A stretch of DNA of 64,000 bases from Alphaproteobacteria bacterium (lineage in GTDB: Bacteria > Pseudomonadota > Alphaproteobacteria > UBA11136), in NCBI GenBank assembly GCA_016776635.1, contig JADHSZ010000006.1:1-64000 (forward strand), written 5' to 3'. The translations under genes and the position numbers were made by a program. Shown here one piece after another: positions 42,655-50,901 of the stretch. The notes below the pieces were generated by a model. It was not told the DNA's origin and made no database searches. It saw nothing but the letters and a program-made list of their open reading frames with translations. The first letter of the stretch is position 1. The number at the start of each line of letters is the position of its first letter.

Positions 42655-43689
42655 CTAACGGGCCCAGGCCTGCTGGGCCGCGGGGTTGCCGCTGCCATCG
42701 GCCGGCACCTGAACGGTGTTGGAGTTCAGGATGATGGCGTCAATGACTCGCTGGCTTTTGGTGTTCATGATTCTCACTGTGTCGCCCAGGCTGCCTTCCT
42801 CTTCGGCGCGGCCCTTCATGGAAATGGTCATGTTGGGCACCTTGAGCAGAATCCTCACCGAGGCGTTCTTCTTGATCATGACGGGCCGTCTGAGGTCGCC
42901 GTCGCGCAAGGGAATTCCCGGACGGAACCAGCGCCGCGGCGTCATCCCGACGATCTGTTCCGGCCTGGTAAGGGTGTTGTCCTGGACATCGCGCGAGCGT
43001 GCCTTGATCCAGTTGATATCACCCTTGGCGATGGTTTCGCCCGGTTTGACCTGGTGCCGCAGAACCGGAATTTTCGCGACCTCGTAAATGCGTCCCGTGG
43101 CGCGTTCCGACTTGGCGTCGGGGGTTATGATAGTGGCGGTGAAGCGCCCCATGCGATCATCAATCACGAGATTGTTCACGCTCAGCCGCACGTCGGCGGT
43201 AACCGGGACATGGAACTTCAGATTGCGGTTGTCGAGCTCGATCTCGAATGACTTGCCATCTTTTTCCTTGGCGATGGCCGCGAGCAGGGCCGCCTTGATA
43301 TCGGAAAAAAGGATGGTCTGGCTGGCGCGCTCCACCACGGCATGGTCGTAGGCGCCCATGGGCTTCCATGACAGATTGTGGCTGCGGGCGATAGTGGTGA
43401 GCCACTTGGCGTCATAGATCGCCTTGCGGCCCAGCGTCGGCGCCGGAGCCACCACCACATGGCTGTTTTTTCCCACGTTTTCGAACAGGTCGCCGAGACG
43501 GATAACCTTGCCGTCAACCACCGGATTAGGGTTAAGGACCACGTTGGGTTTCATGACCGTGCCTGAGTCCAGGAACTGTGGCGCGTCGGGAAGCAATGTC
43601 CCGGCCCGGGCCGTGCCCATCCACAGGAATGCCGTGCACAGAAAGACGGTGGCGACGGCCAGGGCAAGGTAAGCTGTGGATTTCATCAT
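42655..43689 (-). CDS. flgA: P-ring chaperone FlgA
   Basis: 344 residues with an N-terminal signal peptide (ending MGTARAG). The C-terminal half has the SAF/FlgA signature: VAKIPVLRHQVKPGETIAKGDI in outline, TRPEQIVGMTPRRWFRPGIPL, and LGDTVRIMNTKSQRVIDAII. FlgA assists P-ring assembly in the periplasm. It is longer than the ~220-residue enterobacterial form, as usual in alphaproteobacteria. Confidence 0.92.
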   Translation of the reverse strand: MMKSTAYLALAVATVFLCTAFLWMGTARAGTLLPDAPQFLDSGTVMKPNVVLNPNPVVDGKVIRLGDLFENVGKNSHVVVAPAPTLGRKAIYDAKWLTTIARSHNLSWKPMGAYDHAVVERASQTILFSDIKAALLAAIAKEKDGKSFEIELDNRNLKFHVPVTADVRLSVNNLVIDDRMGRFTATIITPDAKSERATGRIYEVAKIPVLRHQVKPGETIAKGDINWIKARSRDVQDNTLTRPEQIVGMTPRRWFRPGIPLRDGDLRRPVMIKKNASVRILLKVPNMTISMKGRAEEEGSLGDTVRIMNTKSQRVIDAIILNSNTVQVPADGSGNPAAQQAWAR

Positions 43690-43720
43690 CCTATCCTCTC
43701 ACTCTATTCCCTCACGGGGC

Positions 43721-44506
43721 CTAGCGGACGTTGTTGGCGGTTTGCAGCATCTGATCGGATGTCTCAATGACCTTGGAGTTCATCTCATAGGCGCGCTGGG
43801 CGGTGATGAGATTGGTGATCTCGGTGACCACGTCCACGTTGGAGGTCTCAAGGAAGCCCTGAAGAAGGGTGCCGAAACCGGTGGTGCCGGCATTGCCCGT
43901 GGTGGGCGATCCCGAGGCCGGGGTTTCCTTGAACAGGTTCTGCCCCATCGCTACCAGACCCACTTCGTTGGGGAAGGAGGCCAGGGTAATCTGGCCGGCG
44001 ATGGTGGGGGTGTTGGAATTGGGAACCGTGACCTGAACCTGGCCGCTGGTGTTGACGGTGACTTCCAGCGCGTTGCTGGGGATGGAGATAGTCGGGGTCA
44101 GGTTGAAGCCATCGGCGGTGACCATCTGGCCGTCGGCGCTGAGCTGGAACGAGCCGGCGCGGGTATAGGCGGTTTCGCCGCTGGGCATGGTGATCTGGAA
44201 ATAGCCCTTGCCCTGGATCGCCAGGTCGAGGGGATTTTCCGTCAGTTCCAGATTGCCCTGTTCACTAATGCGGTAGACGGCGGCGGGGCGGACGCCCAGG
44301 CCAAGCTGGATGCCGGCCGGAACAATGGTGCCGGTATCCGATGACGTGGAACCCACACGGCGCTGGTTCTGATACAGCAGATCCTGGAATTCAGTCCGCT
44401 GGCGCTTGAAGGCGGTGGTGTTCATATTGGCGATATTATTGGCAATCACCTCCACATTAAGCTGTTGGGATGACATTCCGGTGGCGGCGATACTTAAAGC
44501 TCTCAT
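43721..44506 (-). CDS. flgG: distal rod protein FlgG
   Basis: 261 residues. N-terminal MRALSIAATGMSSQQLNVE and ANNIANMNTTAFKRQRTEFQD; C-terminal SNVDVVTEITNLITAQRAYEMNSKV in outline. All are diagnostic of FlgG, the distal rod subunit. It lies between flgF and flgA. Confidence 0.96.
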   Translation of the reverse strand: MRALSIAATGMSSQQLNVEVIANNIANMNTTAFKRQRTEFQDLLYQNQRRVGSTSSDTGTIVPAGIQLGLGVRPAAVYRISEQGNLELTENPLDLAIQGKGYFQITMPSGETAYTRAGSFQLSADGQMVTADGFNLTPTISIPSNALEVTVNTSGQVQVTVPNSNTPTIAGQITLASFPNEVGLVAMGQNLFKETPASGSPTTGNAGTTGFGTLLQGFLETSNVDVVTEITNLITAQRAYEMNSKVIETSDQMLQTANNVR

Positions 44507-44592
44507 GGTTCTCTTCCTTCCGTCCTGTCTCTTTAAAATCGGTGAATCTGATTCTGTGGTTACGGGTTTATCTGCGAGTTACGGTTTCTGAC

Positions 44593-45339
44593 TCAGACCT
44601 GGCGTGTAAGCTTGTCCACGGCGTCCCGTTCCAGCTGATGTTCGGTTTCGGACAGCTTGGCAATGGATTCGTAGGCGCGGTGGACCTGAATCATCCGGGT
44701 CATCTGAAGGATGGGCTGGACGTTGGATTCCTCGAACATGCCCTGGAGAAGCTCTACATCCTCGACCGCATTGGGCCGCTGGTTGGTCCTGTAGAGACCG
44801 TTTCCGATCTTCTCCATGTTCTGCAGGTTGTCGAATGTCACCACCTCCAGGGTGCCGATCAGTCCCTCTTCGTTGAGGGGGCTGTTATCGCCGCCCAGCC
44901 GTTCGATGGAAACCGTGCCATCGGTGGCGATGGAGACCTTGCTGGCATCGGGCGGGATGACTCCACCGCCTTGGATAACCAGGCCGCCATTGGTGACGAG
45001 ACGCCCGGTGGCGTCCAGGGTCATGCGGCCGTTGCGGGTGTAGAGGGGGCCGTTGGGGCCGTCCACCACCAGGAATCCCTCACCGGATATGGCCACGTCG
45101 AGGTCGCTGCCGGTCTCGGTGAAGGGGCCTTGGTCCATGTTGCGGAATTCGGCGATGTCTTCCACATAGTGCAGCTTCTTGCCCTCGTCATTGGTGATGA
45201 GGTGCTGGATGAACATCAGGGATTCGCTCTTGTAGGAAGGCGTCTGCGAATTGGCGATGTTATTGGCGACGGTATCCATCTGCCGGCGCAGAACCATCTG
45301 CCGTGACAAGGCGATTGCTGATGCATTTTCTAAGGCCAT
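44593..45339 (-). CDS. flgF: proximal rod protein FlgF
   Basis: 248 residues from the ATG at 45339 (MALENASAIALSRQMVLRRQ), preferred over an upstream in-frame ATG because the family starts here and GGGAAAC lies before it. Contains ANNIANSQTPSYKSESLMF, GEGFLVVDGPNGPLYTRNG and the C-terminal IQVHRAYESIAKL. It heads the operon, 55 bases from a sigma-54-type promoter. Confidence 0.94.
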   Translation of the reverse strand: MALENASAIALSRQMVLRRQMDTVANNIANSQTPSYKSESLMFIQHLITNDEGKKLHYVEDIAEFRNMDQGPFTETGSDLDVAISGEGFLVVDGPNGPLYTRNGRMTLDATGRLVTNGGLVIQGGGVIPPDASKVSIATDGTVSIERLGGDNSPLNEEGLIGTLEVVTFDNLQNMEKIGNGLYRTNQRPNAVEDVELLQGMFEESNVQPILQMTRMIQVHRAYESIAKLSETEHQLERDAVDKLTRQV

Positions 45340-45393
45340 GATGGTTTCCCACGCAAAATGATATGCAAAATGACAAAAATTCATGCCTCCATC

Positions 45394-45409
45394 TGCATAT
45401 GGCATGCCA
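45394..45409 (-). promoter_or_regulatory. sigma-54-type promoter of flgF operon
   Basis: The minus strand reads TGGCATGCCATATGCA, keeping GG/GC spacing with two mismatches to TGGCACGNNNNTTGCA. Confidence 0.7.
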
Positions 45410-45678
45410 AAAATAAAATCTAATTAAATCAATATATTAGAGGGATGTTGAGAGCGGGCGCCGGGCGCTGGGAAGGGTTTTCGGCAGGGTTTGCCGGGCA
45501 TATCTTGCCTTGGGGCGGCAAAGCTTTCTGATAGGGCCGCGGGGCCGTGATCCAGCCCTTGCAAACCCTTGCTCAGGGGCGCAGATTAGGAAGGAGAAAG
45601 ATGAAATTGTGAATTGGGGCCGGCGGGGCCCGTGGCGATGGCGACTATGATTTCTTTACCGGATTTTTCAACTTATCG

Positions 45679-45693
45679 TTAATGTTAGATAAA
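45679..45693 (+). promoter_or_regulatory. CtrA-like site upstream of fliL
   Basis: TTAA-TGTTAGA-TAAA, one mismatch to TTAA-N7-TTAA, 122 bases before the fliL start. It suggests the switch/motor operon is an early CtrA-controlled class. Confidence 0.45.
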
Positions 45694-45814
45694 TTATTCA
45701 TGTATACTGTGCGCTGGCAATCCGTCCCCGAGCTTTAATCGTGGGAAGTCGATTGTGGCGTGGATTCCCGTATTCGCGCTCTGGTGTTTTACGAGTTTAG
45801 TTTAAGGTAAGGCC

Positions 45815-46384
45815 ATGGCTGACGAAGACGACGAAGAAGATTACGAAGACGACGACGAAGACGGCGAAGACGATGATGAAGAAGGAGAAGGCGGAAAGGG
45901 CGGCTTAAGTGGGAAGCAAACCGTCCTTTTTGTGGCGCTTCCCGTCGCTCTTCTCATCGGAATCGGAGCCTGGCTGTTCATCAGTGGTGTTTTTAGCGGT
46001 GGAGACGGAGATGAGGCCGCCGACGGGACCGTTGCCGAAGACGGGTCCGAGGCCGGTGGTGAGGGTGCTGCGCCAGGGGCGGCGGCGTTTTATGAGATGC
46101 CTGAGCTCTTGGTAAACCTTAATACCACGGGCCGCAGGTCGAGCTTTTTGAAGATCAAGGTCAGCCTGGAACTGGCCAGTCAGGCGGAAGTTGCCAAGCT
46201 TGAGGTGGTCATGCCTCGTGTAGTGGATAATTTTCAGGTCTATCTCCGCGAATTGCGGGCCGAGGACCTGCGCGGTTCGGCGGGTATTCACCGCCTTCGC
46301 GAAGAACTTCTGGCCCGGGTCAAGGTCGCCGCCCAGCCAGCCGTGGTTAATGATGTTCTCTTTAAGGAAATTCTTGTCCAGTAA
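45815..46384 (+). CDS. fliL: flagellar basal body-associated protein FliL
   Basis: 189 residues. A strikingly acidic cytoplasmic leader (first 26 residues nearly all Asp/Glu) is followed by one membrane helix (TVLFVALPVALLIGIGAWLF) and a periplasmic FliL domain (FYEMPELLVNLNTTGRRSSFL in outline, then KIKVSLEL, and ELLARVKVAAQPAVVNDVLFKEILVQ in outline). FliL rings surround MotB and support stator activity. It lies just before fliM. Confidence 0.93.
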   Translation: MADEDDEEDYEDDDEDGEDDDEEGEGGKGGLSGKQTVLFVALPVALLIGIGAWLFISGVFSGGDGDEAADGTVAEDGSEAGGEGAAPGAAAFYEMPELLVNLNTTGRRSSFLKIKVSLELASQAEVAKLEVVMPRVVDNFQVYLRELRAEDLRGSAGIHRLREELLARVKVAAQPAVVNDVLFKEILVQ

Positions 46385-46395
46385 GGGACGCTGAC

Positions 46396-47637
46396 ATGTC
46401 GGATGCGAGTGAAGAGGTCGCCGAGGCAACGGAAGCCGAGGAAGCCGCCAATTCAGGAGAGATGAGCGAGGACGAGCGCCTCGCCGCCGAATGGGCCGCC
46501 GCGGAAGGTGAGGACGGTGGTGAGGGCGGCGACGGCGGCGACGGCATGAGCGAAGAGGAACGCGCCGCCGCCGAGTGGGAGTCCATGGCCGACGAGGAAG
46601 GGGCCGAAGGGGCTGAAGGGGCTGAAGGAGGCGGGGGAGAGGTGCCCGGCCAGGCGACCCGTGTCCTCGATCAGGACGAAATCGACAGCCTTCTTGGCTT
46701 TGGCGACGATGATGGCGGCGGTGAGACCACCGGCGTCATGGCCATCATCAACAGCGCGCTTGTCTCCTACGAACGCCTGCCCATGCTCGAGGTGGTCTTC
46801 GATCGCCTGGTGCGCATGTTGTCCACCAGCCTGCGTAATTTCACCTCCGACAACGTGGAAGTCTCCCTCGATAACATCACTTCCGTGCGTTTTGGGGATT
46901 ACCTCAACAGCATCCCCTTACCCGCCATGCTGTCGGTGTTTATCGCCGAGGAATGGGACAATTACGGCCTGGTGACCGTTGACAGTTCCCTGATCTACTC
47001 GATCGTCGACGTTCTGCTCGGCGGGCGGCGGGGCACCGCGCCCATGCGTATCGAGGGCCGCCCCTATACCACCATCGAACGCACCTTGGTGAGCCGCCTG
47101 ATCCAGGTCTTTCTTTCCGATCTGAGTTCGGCTTTCGATCCCTTGAGTCCCGTCATCTTCCGCTCTGAACGTCTCGAGACCAACCCCCGCTTCGCCACTA
47201 TTGCCCGTCCCGCCAATGCCGCCATTTTGACCCGGCTGCGTATCGACATGGAAGACCGCGGCGGCAAGCTCGATCTCCTGCTTCCCTACGCCACCCTGGA
47301 GCCGGTTCGTGAGCTGTTGCTGCAGATGTTCATGGGTGAGAAATTCGGCCGCGATTCGATCTGGGAAAACCATCTCGCCAAGGAGCTGTGGTCCACGGAT
47401 GTGGCTATAGATGCCGTGCTGGACCGCGTTCCCATGAGTCTGGGGAGTGTTCTCAACCTCAAGATCGGCGACCATATTCCCCTTAATGTCACCGATGATT
47501 CGGACATTGAAATGACCTGCGGGGAGCGGGTTCTGTTCCTTGGGAAAATGGGGCGCAAGGGCCGTAATATCGCCGTGCGTCTGTTCGAGGAAGTGGGGCC
47601 AAAGGTGGATGAATTCGCCGAGGAAGAGTTGGGATGA
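46396..47637 (+). CDS. fliM: flagellar motor switch protein FliM
   Basis: 413 residues. A ~90-residue acidic leader contains two copies of MSE-(D/E)-ER..AAEW. The CheY-binding motif follows it (VLDQDEIDSLLGFG). Then the middle domain (INSALVSYERLPMLEVVFDR, SNIPLPAMLSVF-like NSIPLPAMLSV, LLGGRRG, YTTIERTLVSRLI) and the C-terminal FliN-like domain (LGSVLNLKIGDHIPL, ending EVGPKVDEFAEEELG). It forms the C ring and receives CheY-P. The CheY motif is internal rather than at the N-terminus as in enterobacteria. It overlaps the next gene by ATGA. Confidence 0.95.
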   Translation: MSDASEEVAEATEAEEAANSGEMSEDERLAAEWAAAEGEDGGEGGDGGDGMSEEERAAAEWESMADEEGAEGAEGAEGGGGEVPGQATRVLDQDEIDSLLGFGDDDGGGETTGVMAIINSALVSYERLPMLEVVFDRLVRMLSTSLRNFTSDNVEVSLDNITSVRFGDYLNSIPLPAMLSVFIAEEWDNYGLVTVDSSLIYSIVDVLLGGRRGTAPMRIEGRPYTTIERTLVSRLIQVFLSDLSSAFDPLSPVIFRSERLETNPRFATIARPANAAILTRLRIDMEDRGGKLDLLLPYATLEPVRELLLQMFMGEKFGRDSIWENHLAKELWSTDVAIDAVLDRVPMSLGSVLNLKIGDHIPLNVTDDSDIEMTCGERVLFLGKMGRKGRNIAVRLFEEVGPKVDEFAEEELG

Positions 47638-48077
47638 TTGCTCTTTTCACCGATGGTATGATCGCAATTCTTCTTGTTGTCACAATAGTTTATTGCATTA
47701 TCTTAAGTAAACGTCTTAATTCATTCCGGCGCAATGAGGCCGAGTTTCAAAGCCTCGTTTCCAGCTTCAACCAAGCCACGGCCCGTGCCGAGGACAGCAT
47801 TATCGCCCTGCGCGAAACCGCCGAACACATCCGTGGCAATCTGCACATGGAAGTCGAAGACGCCAAGACTCTCTACGAGGATCTCACCTTCATCATCGAG
47901 AGGGGGGATAGCTTGGCCAATCGTCTGGGCGGCGTGTCTTCGTCTTCGGGAGAGACGGTGGCCGATGCCTCCGAAGCGGGAGGCGATGAAGACAACTCCG
48001 AGGCTGACGACATTGAATCCTCCGTGCGTTCCAGAGCCGAGAAAGAATTGATCAAGACCCTGAATGCCTCTCGTTGA
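47634..48077 (+). CDS. DUF6468-type flagellar membrane protein
   Basis: 147 residues. One N-terminal membrane helix (MIAILLVVTIVYCIILSKRL) leads into a cytoplasmic coiled coil (FRRNEAEFQSLVSSFNQATAR, IALRETAEHIRGNLHMEVEDA in outline) and an acidic, Ser-rich tail ending AEKELIKTLNASR. This matches proteins found beside fliM and motE in Rhodospirillales flagellar loci, annotated as DUF6468. Function unknown; membrane anchoring near the switch is suggested by order and topology. It overlaps fliM by four bases. Confidence 0.75.
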   Translation: MIALFTDGMIAILLVVTIVYCIILSKRLNSFRRNEAEFQSLVSSFNQATARAEDSIIALRETAEHIRGNLHMEVEDAKTLYEDLTFIIERGDSLANRLGGVSSSSGETVADASEAGGDEDNSEADDIESSVRSRAEKELIKTLNASR

Positions 48078-48173
48078 GGCGGTGGGAATACGGGTGTTGG
48101 GGCTGTCGGGCGTCACCGTGGGAAAGCTTTGTGCGGAAAGGCCTTATGGCAAAATGAATATGCGGAAAAAATC

Positions 48174-48902
48174 ATGAAACTTCCTTTCAGGCTCTTGCCG
48201 GTTACAGTCTTTGTGGCGGTCCTGATGCTCACTCTTCGTGCCGGGCAATTCTGGAGCGGTCTGGAGGAAATGGCCGATTCCGTCTCTATCGCCCCGTCAC
48301 AGGCGCAAACGGCCGATGAAGAGGAGGCCGAAGGAACCCTTGATGACACCGGCGATGAGGAAGTTTTCGACGATGACGAAATGATGGCCGACGGCGAAGA
48401 AATGGACGAGGAAGAGGAAGAACAGGAATTTACTGAATCCGAAGTGGAAATGCTGCAGAAACTGGCTGAACGCCGCCAGGCCCTGGAACGCCGCTCACGG
48501 GAAATCGAGATGCGCGAAGGCTTGCTGGAAGCCGCCGAGAAGCGGATTGAATCCAAAATTTCCGAGCTCAAGACCCTGCAGTCCACAATCGAAGGGCTGA
48601 TCGTCAAATATGACGAACAGGAAGAAACCAATCTCAAAAGCCTGGTCAAAATTTATGAGAGCATGAAACCAAAGGATGCGGCGCGCATCTTCGAGCAGCT
48701 TGAAATGACGATCCTTCTGGAAGTGGTGGACCGCATGAGCGAACGCAAGGTGGCGCCGGTTCTGGCCAAGATGGACCCGGTCAAGGCCCAGGCGCTGACC
48801 ACTGAAATCGCCTTGCGCCGCCATTTTCCGAAAGGTGATGATGAACTGGGCGGGCTTCAGGGAGAGGCCGCCCCCGATACCGGCGTCAATCCGGGAGGAT
48901 GA
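48174..48902 (+). CDS. motE: motility protein MotE (MgtE-N-like)
   Basis: 242 residues from the ATG at 48174 with GGAAAAAATC before it; a longer frame from 48129 adds nothing family-like. An N-terminal membrane anchor (LLPVTVFVAVLMLTLRAG) is followed by an acidic stretch, a coiled coil (LAERRQALERRSREIEMREG in outline) and an MgtE-N-like domain (LVKIYESMKPKDAARIFEQL, LLEVVDRMSERKVAPVLAKM). MotE in rhizobia is a periplasmic chaperone of MotC; in Rhodospirillales it lies in the switch/motor operon. The stop overlaps a small downstream ORF. Confidence 0.85.
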   Translation: MKLPFRLLPVTVFVAVLMLTLRAGQFWSGLEEMADSVSIAPSQAQTADEEEAEGTLDDTGDEEVFDDDEMMADGEEMDEEEEEQEFTESEVEMLQKLAERRQALERRSREIEMREGLLEAAEKRIESKISELKTLQSTIEGLIVKYDEQEETNLKSLVKIYESMKPKDAARIFEQLEMTILLEVVDRMSERKVAPVLAKMDPVKAQALTTEIALRRHFPKGDDELGGLQGEAAPDTGVNPGG

Positions 48903-49087
48903 TGGCGGGTTCTCTCCGGAGAACCGAGGAAGCCCTTTTGAAGGGCTCTTACGAATCCATATCCGATCTGGAAAAAAGTGTGTGGATTATTCGCTTTATT
49001 AACCATATTAACTTTGATTTAACTCCAAAGCGGGTAGAGATAAGCGATAAGAGTACCCACGTGTCTGGCAAATCTTCGTTGGAGTGA
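48899..49087 (+). CDS. small ORF of unknown function overlapping motE
   Basis: 62 codons with a strong ribosome-binding sequence (GGGAGG) overlapping the motE end, so it could be translated by coupling. No family was recognised. Its 3' half contains the CtrA-type promoter elements of the next gene, so the reading frame may be fortuitous. Confidence 0.3.
   Translation: MMAGSLRRTEEALLKGSYESISDLEKSVWIIRFINHINFDLTPKRVEISDKSTHVSGKSSLE
48999..49022 (+). promoter_or_regulatory. CtrA-binding sites upstream of cheY2
   Basis: TTAACCAT at 48999-49006 directly followed by TTAA-CTTTGAT-TTAA at 49008-49022, a full TTAA-N7-TTAA consensus. Located 69 bases before the cheY2 start, inside the small ORF. Confidence 0.75.
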
Positions 49088-49090
49088 TCG

Positions 49091-49477
49091 ATGGCTGTCG
49101 ATATGAATATGAACGTCCTCATCGTGGACGACTACAAGACCATGCTGCGGATCATCCGCAATCTGCTCAAGCAGCTCGGCTTCAACAATGTGGATGAAGC
49201 CACTGATGGCAGCGAAGCCCTGATAAAGCTTCGGGAAAAGAATTTCGGCTTGGTGATTTCCGACTGGAATATGGAGCCCATGACCGGTCTTCAGTTATTG
49301 CGCGAGGTGCGTGCCGACGCCAACCTCAAGGCCATGCCCTTCATCATGATCACGGCGGAAAGCAAAACCGAGAATGTGGTCGCCGCCAAGGAAGCCGGCG
49401 TCAACAACTACATCGTCAAGCCGTTCAATGCCGCCACGCTCAAGGGTAAGCTGACAAGTGTCCTCGGCCCGTTCTAG
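49091..49477 (+). CDS. cheY: chemotaxis response regulator CheY (second copy)
   Basis: 128 residues, one receiver domain: IVDDYKTMLRIIRNLLKQLG, phospho-acceptor Asp58 (ISDWNMEPMTGLQLL), Thr in ITAES and Lys110 in YIVKPFN. It is much closer to classic switch-binding CheY than the copy at 8612. Its position before cheZ and within the motor operon suggests it is the one that binds FliM. Likely transcribed from the CtrA-type promoter just upstream. Confidence 0.94.
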   Translation: MAVDMNMNVLIVDDYKTMLRIIRNLLKQLGFNNVDEATDGSEALIKLREKNFGLVISDWNMEPMTGLQLLREVRADANLKAMPFIMITAESKTENVVAAKEAGVNNYIVKPFNAATLKGKLTSVLGPF

Positions 49478-49519
49478 AACGGGATCGGCGCAACACACGC
49501 AATGTAGAGGTACCCGGCC

Positions 49520-50197
49520 ATGTCTGATCGTGAGGCAGACGCTGAACTGGAATCGCGACTCGCTGCGCTAAAGGACAAATACGGCGAAAAAGTCCCCATT
49601 ACCGAACTGGTCGAGGTGGTCCAGGACGTGCTCGCCACGCTGCATGGCGACCTGTCTTCACAGGATATGCACATCTACCAGGAGATCGAATCCCTGGTTC
49701 AGTATATTCACTCCGCCAAGGAGGAGATTGCCGCCCTGTGCCCCGAGGAAATCAGCGCCGAGCATATTCCAACCGCCACCGATGAACTCGACGCCATTGT
49801 CCTCGCCACCGAAGAAGCCACGGGCACCATTCTCGACACCGCCGAAAAACTGATGGAAATAGGTTCGGGACTGGAGGGAGAAGAGGGCGGGAAAATAGTC
49901 GATGGCGTTACCACAATCTTCGAGGCCTGCAATTTCCAGGACATTACCGGCCAGCGCATCGGCAAGGTGGTGACGGCATTGCGCCACATCGAGGAAAAGG
50001 TGGAGGCTCTTGCCGCGGCCTTTGGCGAAGACATCAAGGCGGCGGGCGCAAAACTGCGGGAGGAGAAAGAGAAGGAAGCCAAGGAAAAGGCCGGCGCAGA
50101 CAAGCCATCCGATGAAGACCTTCTCCACGGGCCTCAGATGGAGAACGAGGCCACGTCCCAGGAAGATATCGACGCCCTTCTCGACAGCTTCGATTAA
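49520..50197 (+). CDS. cheZ: CheY-P phosphatase CheZ
   Basis: 225 residues. Long helical protein with the catalytic signature ACNFQDITGQRIGKVV; the Gln of FQDITGQ is the expected catalytic residue. The C-terminus SQEDIDALLDSFD is a CheY-tethering peptide after a charged linker. It removes phosphate from CheY to stop tumbling or reversal. It follows cheY2 by 42 bases. Confidence 0.92.
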   Translation: MSDREADAELESRLAALKDKYGEKVPITELVEVVQDVLATLHGDLSSQDMHIYQEIESLVQYIHSAKEEIAALCPEEISAEHIPTATDELDAIVLATEEATGTILDTAEKLMEIGSGLEGEEGGKIVDGVTTIFEACNFQDITGQRIGKVVTALRHIEEKVEALAAAFGEDIKAAGAKLREEKEKEAKEKAGADKPSDEDLLHGPQMENEATSQEDIDALLDSFD

Positions 50198-50209
50198 TAC
50201 TAATACGCC

Positions 50210-50893
50210 ATGAAGCACTTAGAGGAAAACCCTTCGGATATAAGAGCCGGTGGTGGCTCCATCATCGTGTTTTTGGGCCTCTATCTCCTTCTTGTGGCCT
50301 TTTTCATCCTCCTCAACAGCATTTCCAGCATCCAGGAAGACAAGGCTAAAGACGCCGTTTTCAGCGTCCACTCCGCTTTCGAGGCGGTGGGCATCCCTTC
50401 CTCCCAGTCCATGCATTTTTCCTCCGACATCGGTTCCTTTGCCGAGGCCGCCTCCTCCCTGGTGAAGATCGGGGCGCTGGTCAAGACGGCGATTCCCCTT
50501 GCCCGGGTGGAAGAGGTGATTCCGGGCCAGCTGATGCAGATTGAGACCACTACCGAAGAGCTGTTCGTGGGCGGAGAGGCGCGGCTGAAAGAACAGTCCA
50601 ACTCCCTTCTCAATAAAGTGGGGCGTATTCTCAGCGATCCCCCTGATGATCTGCGCTTTGATGTTGAAATTATCGTCGGCAGTGAATGGATTCTTTCCGG
50701 GGATCTGGCTAAGGGAGAGACCCTGGAAGTGGCCCGTGCGGGAACGCTGGCTCGTGAACTGCGCGCCAGGGGCGCGCCTGCGGATTCAACCGTTGCCGGA
50801 ATTGAAATCGGTGATCCGAGCCATGTGCGGATGATGTTTTATATTCGCGGTAAGGATGAGCCAAGGGTTGATTTTAAACAATTGGTACAGTGA
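50210..50893 (+). CDS. MotB-like protein without the stator aspartate
   Basis: 227 residues. One N-terminal membrane helix (SIIVFLGLYLLLVAFFILLN) and a periplasmic domain of about 190 residues. Aligned with the next gene's FTDLVSLMLAFFVLL, this protein has FLGLYLLLVAFFILL, so the proton/sodium-relay Asp is Gly23. The OmpA-like part is degenerate, lacking the GHTD motif. It may pair with true MotB as a non-conducting partner or anchor. This role is inference; the family itself is only recognised by topology and position. Confidence 0.6.
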   Translation: MKHLEENPSDIRAGGGSIIVFLGLYLLLVAFFILLNSISSIQEDKAKDAVFSVHSAFEAVGIPSSQSMHFSSDIGSFAEAASSLVKIGALVKTAIPLARVEEVIPGQLMQIETTTEELFVGGEARLKEQSNSLLNKVGRILSDPPDDLRFDVEIIVGSEWILSGDLAKGETLEVARAGTLARELRARGAPADSTVAGIEIGDPSHVRMMFYIRGKDEPRVDFKQLVQ

Positions 50894-50901
50894 CTTAGGC
50901 C

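Larger units (their letters stand above)
45340..45814. other. divergent regulatory region between flgF and fliL
   Basis: 475 bases without a supported gene. It contains the flgF sigma-54-type site (45394-45409) and a CtrA-like site upstream of fliL (45679-45693). The middle is GC-rich with no further clear element. Confidence 0.6.
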
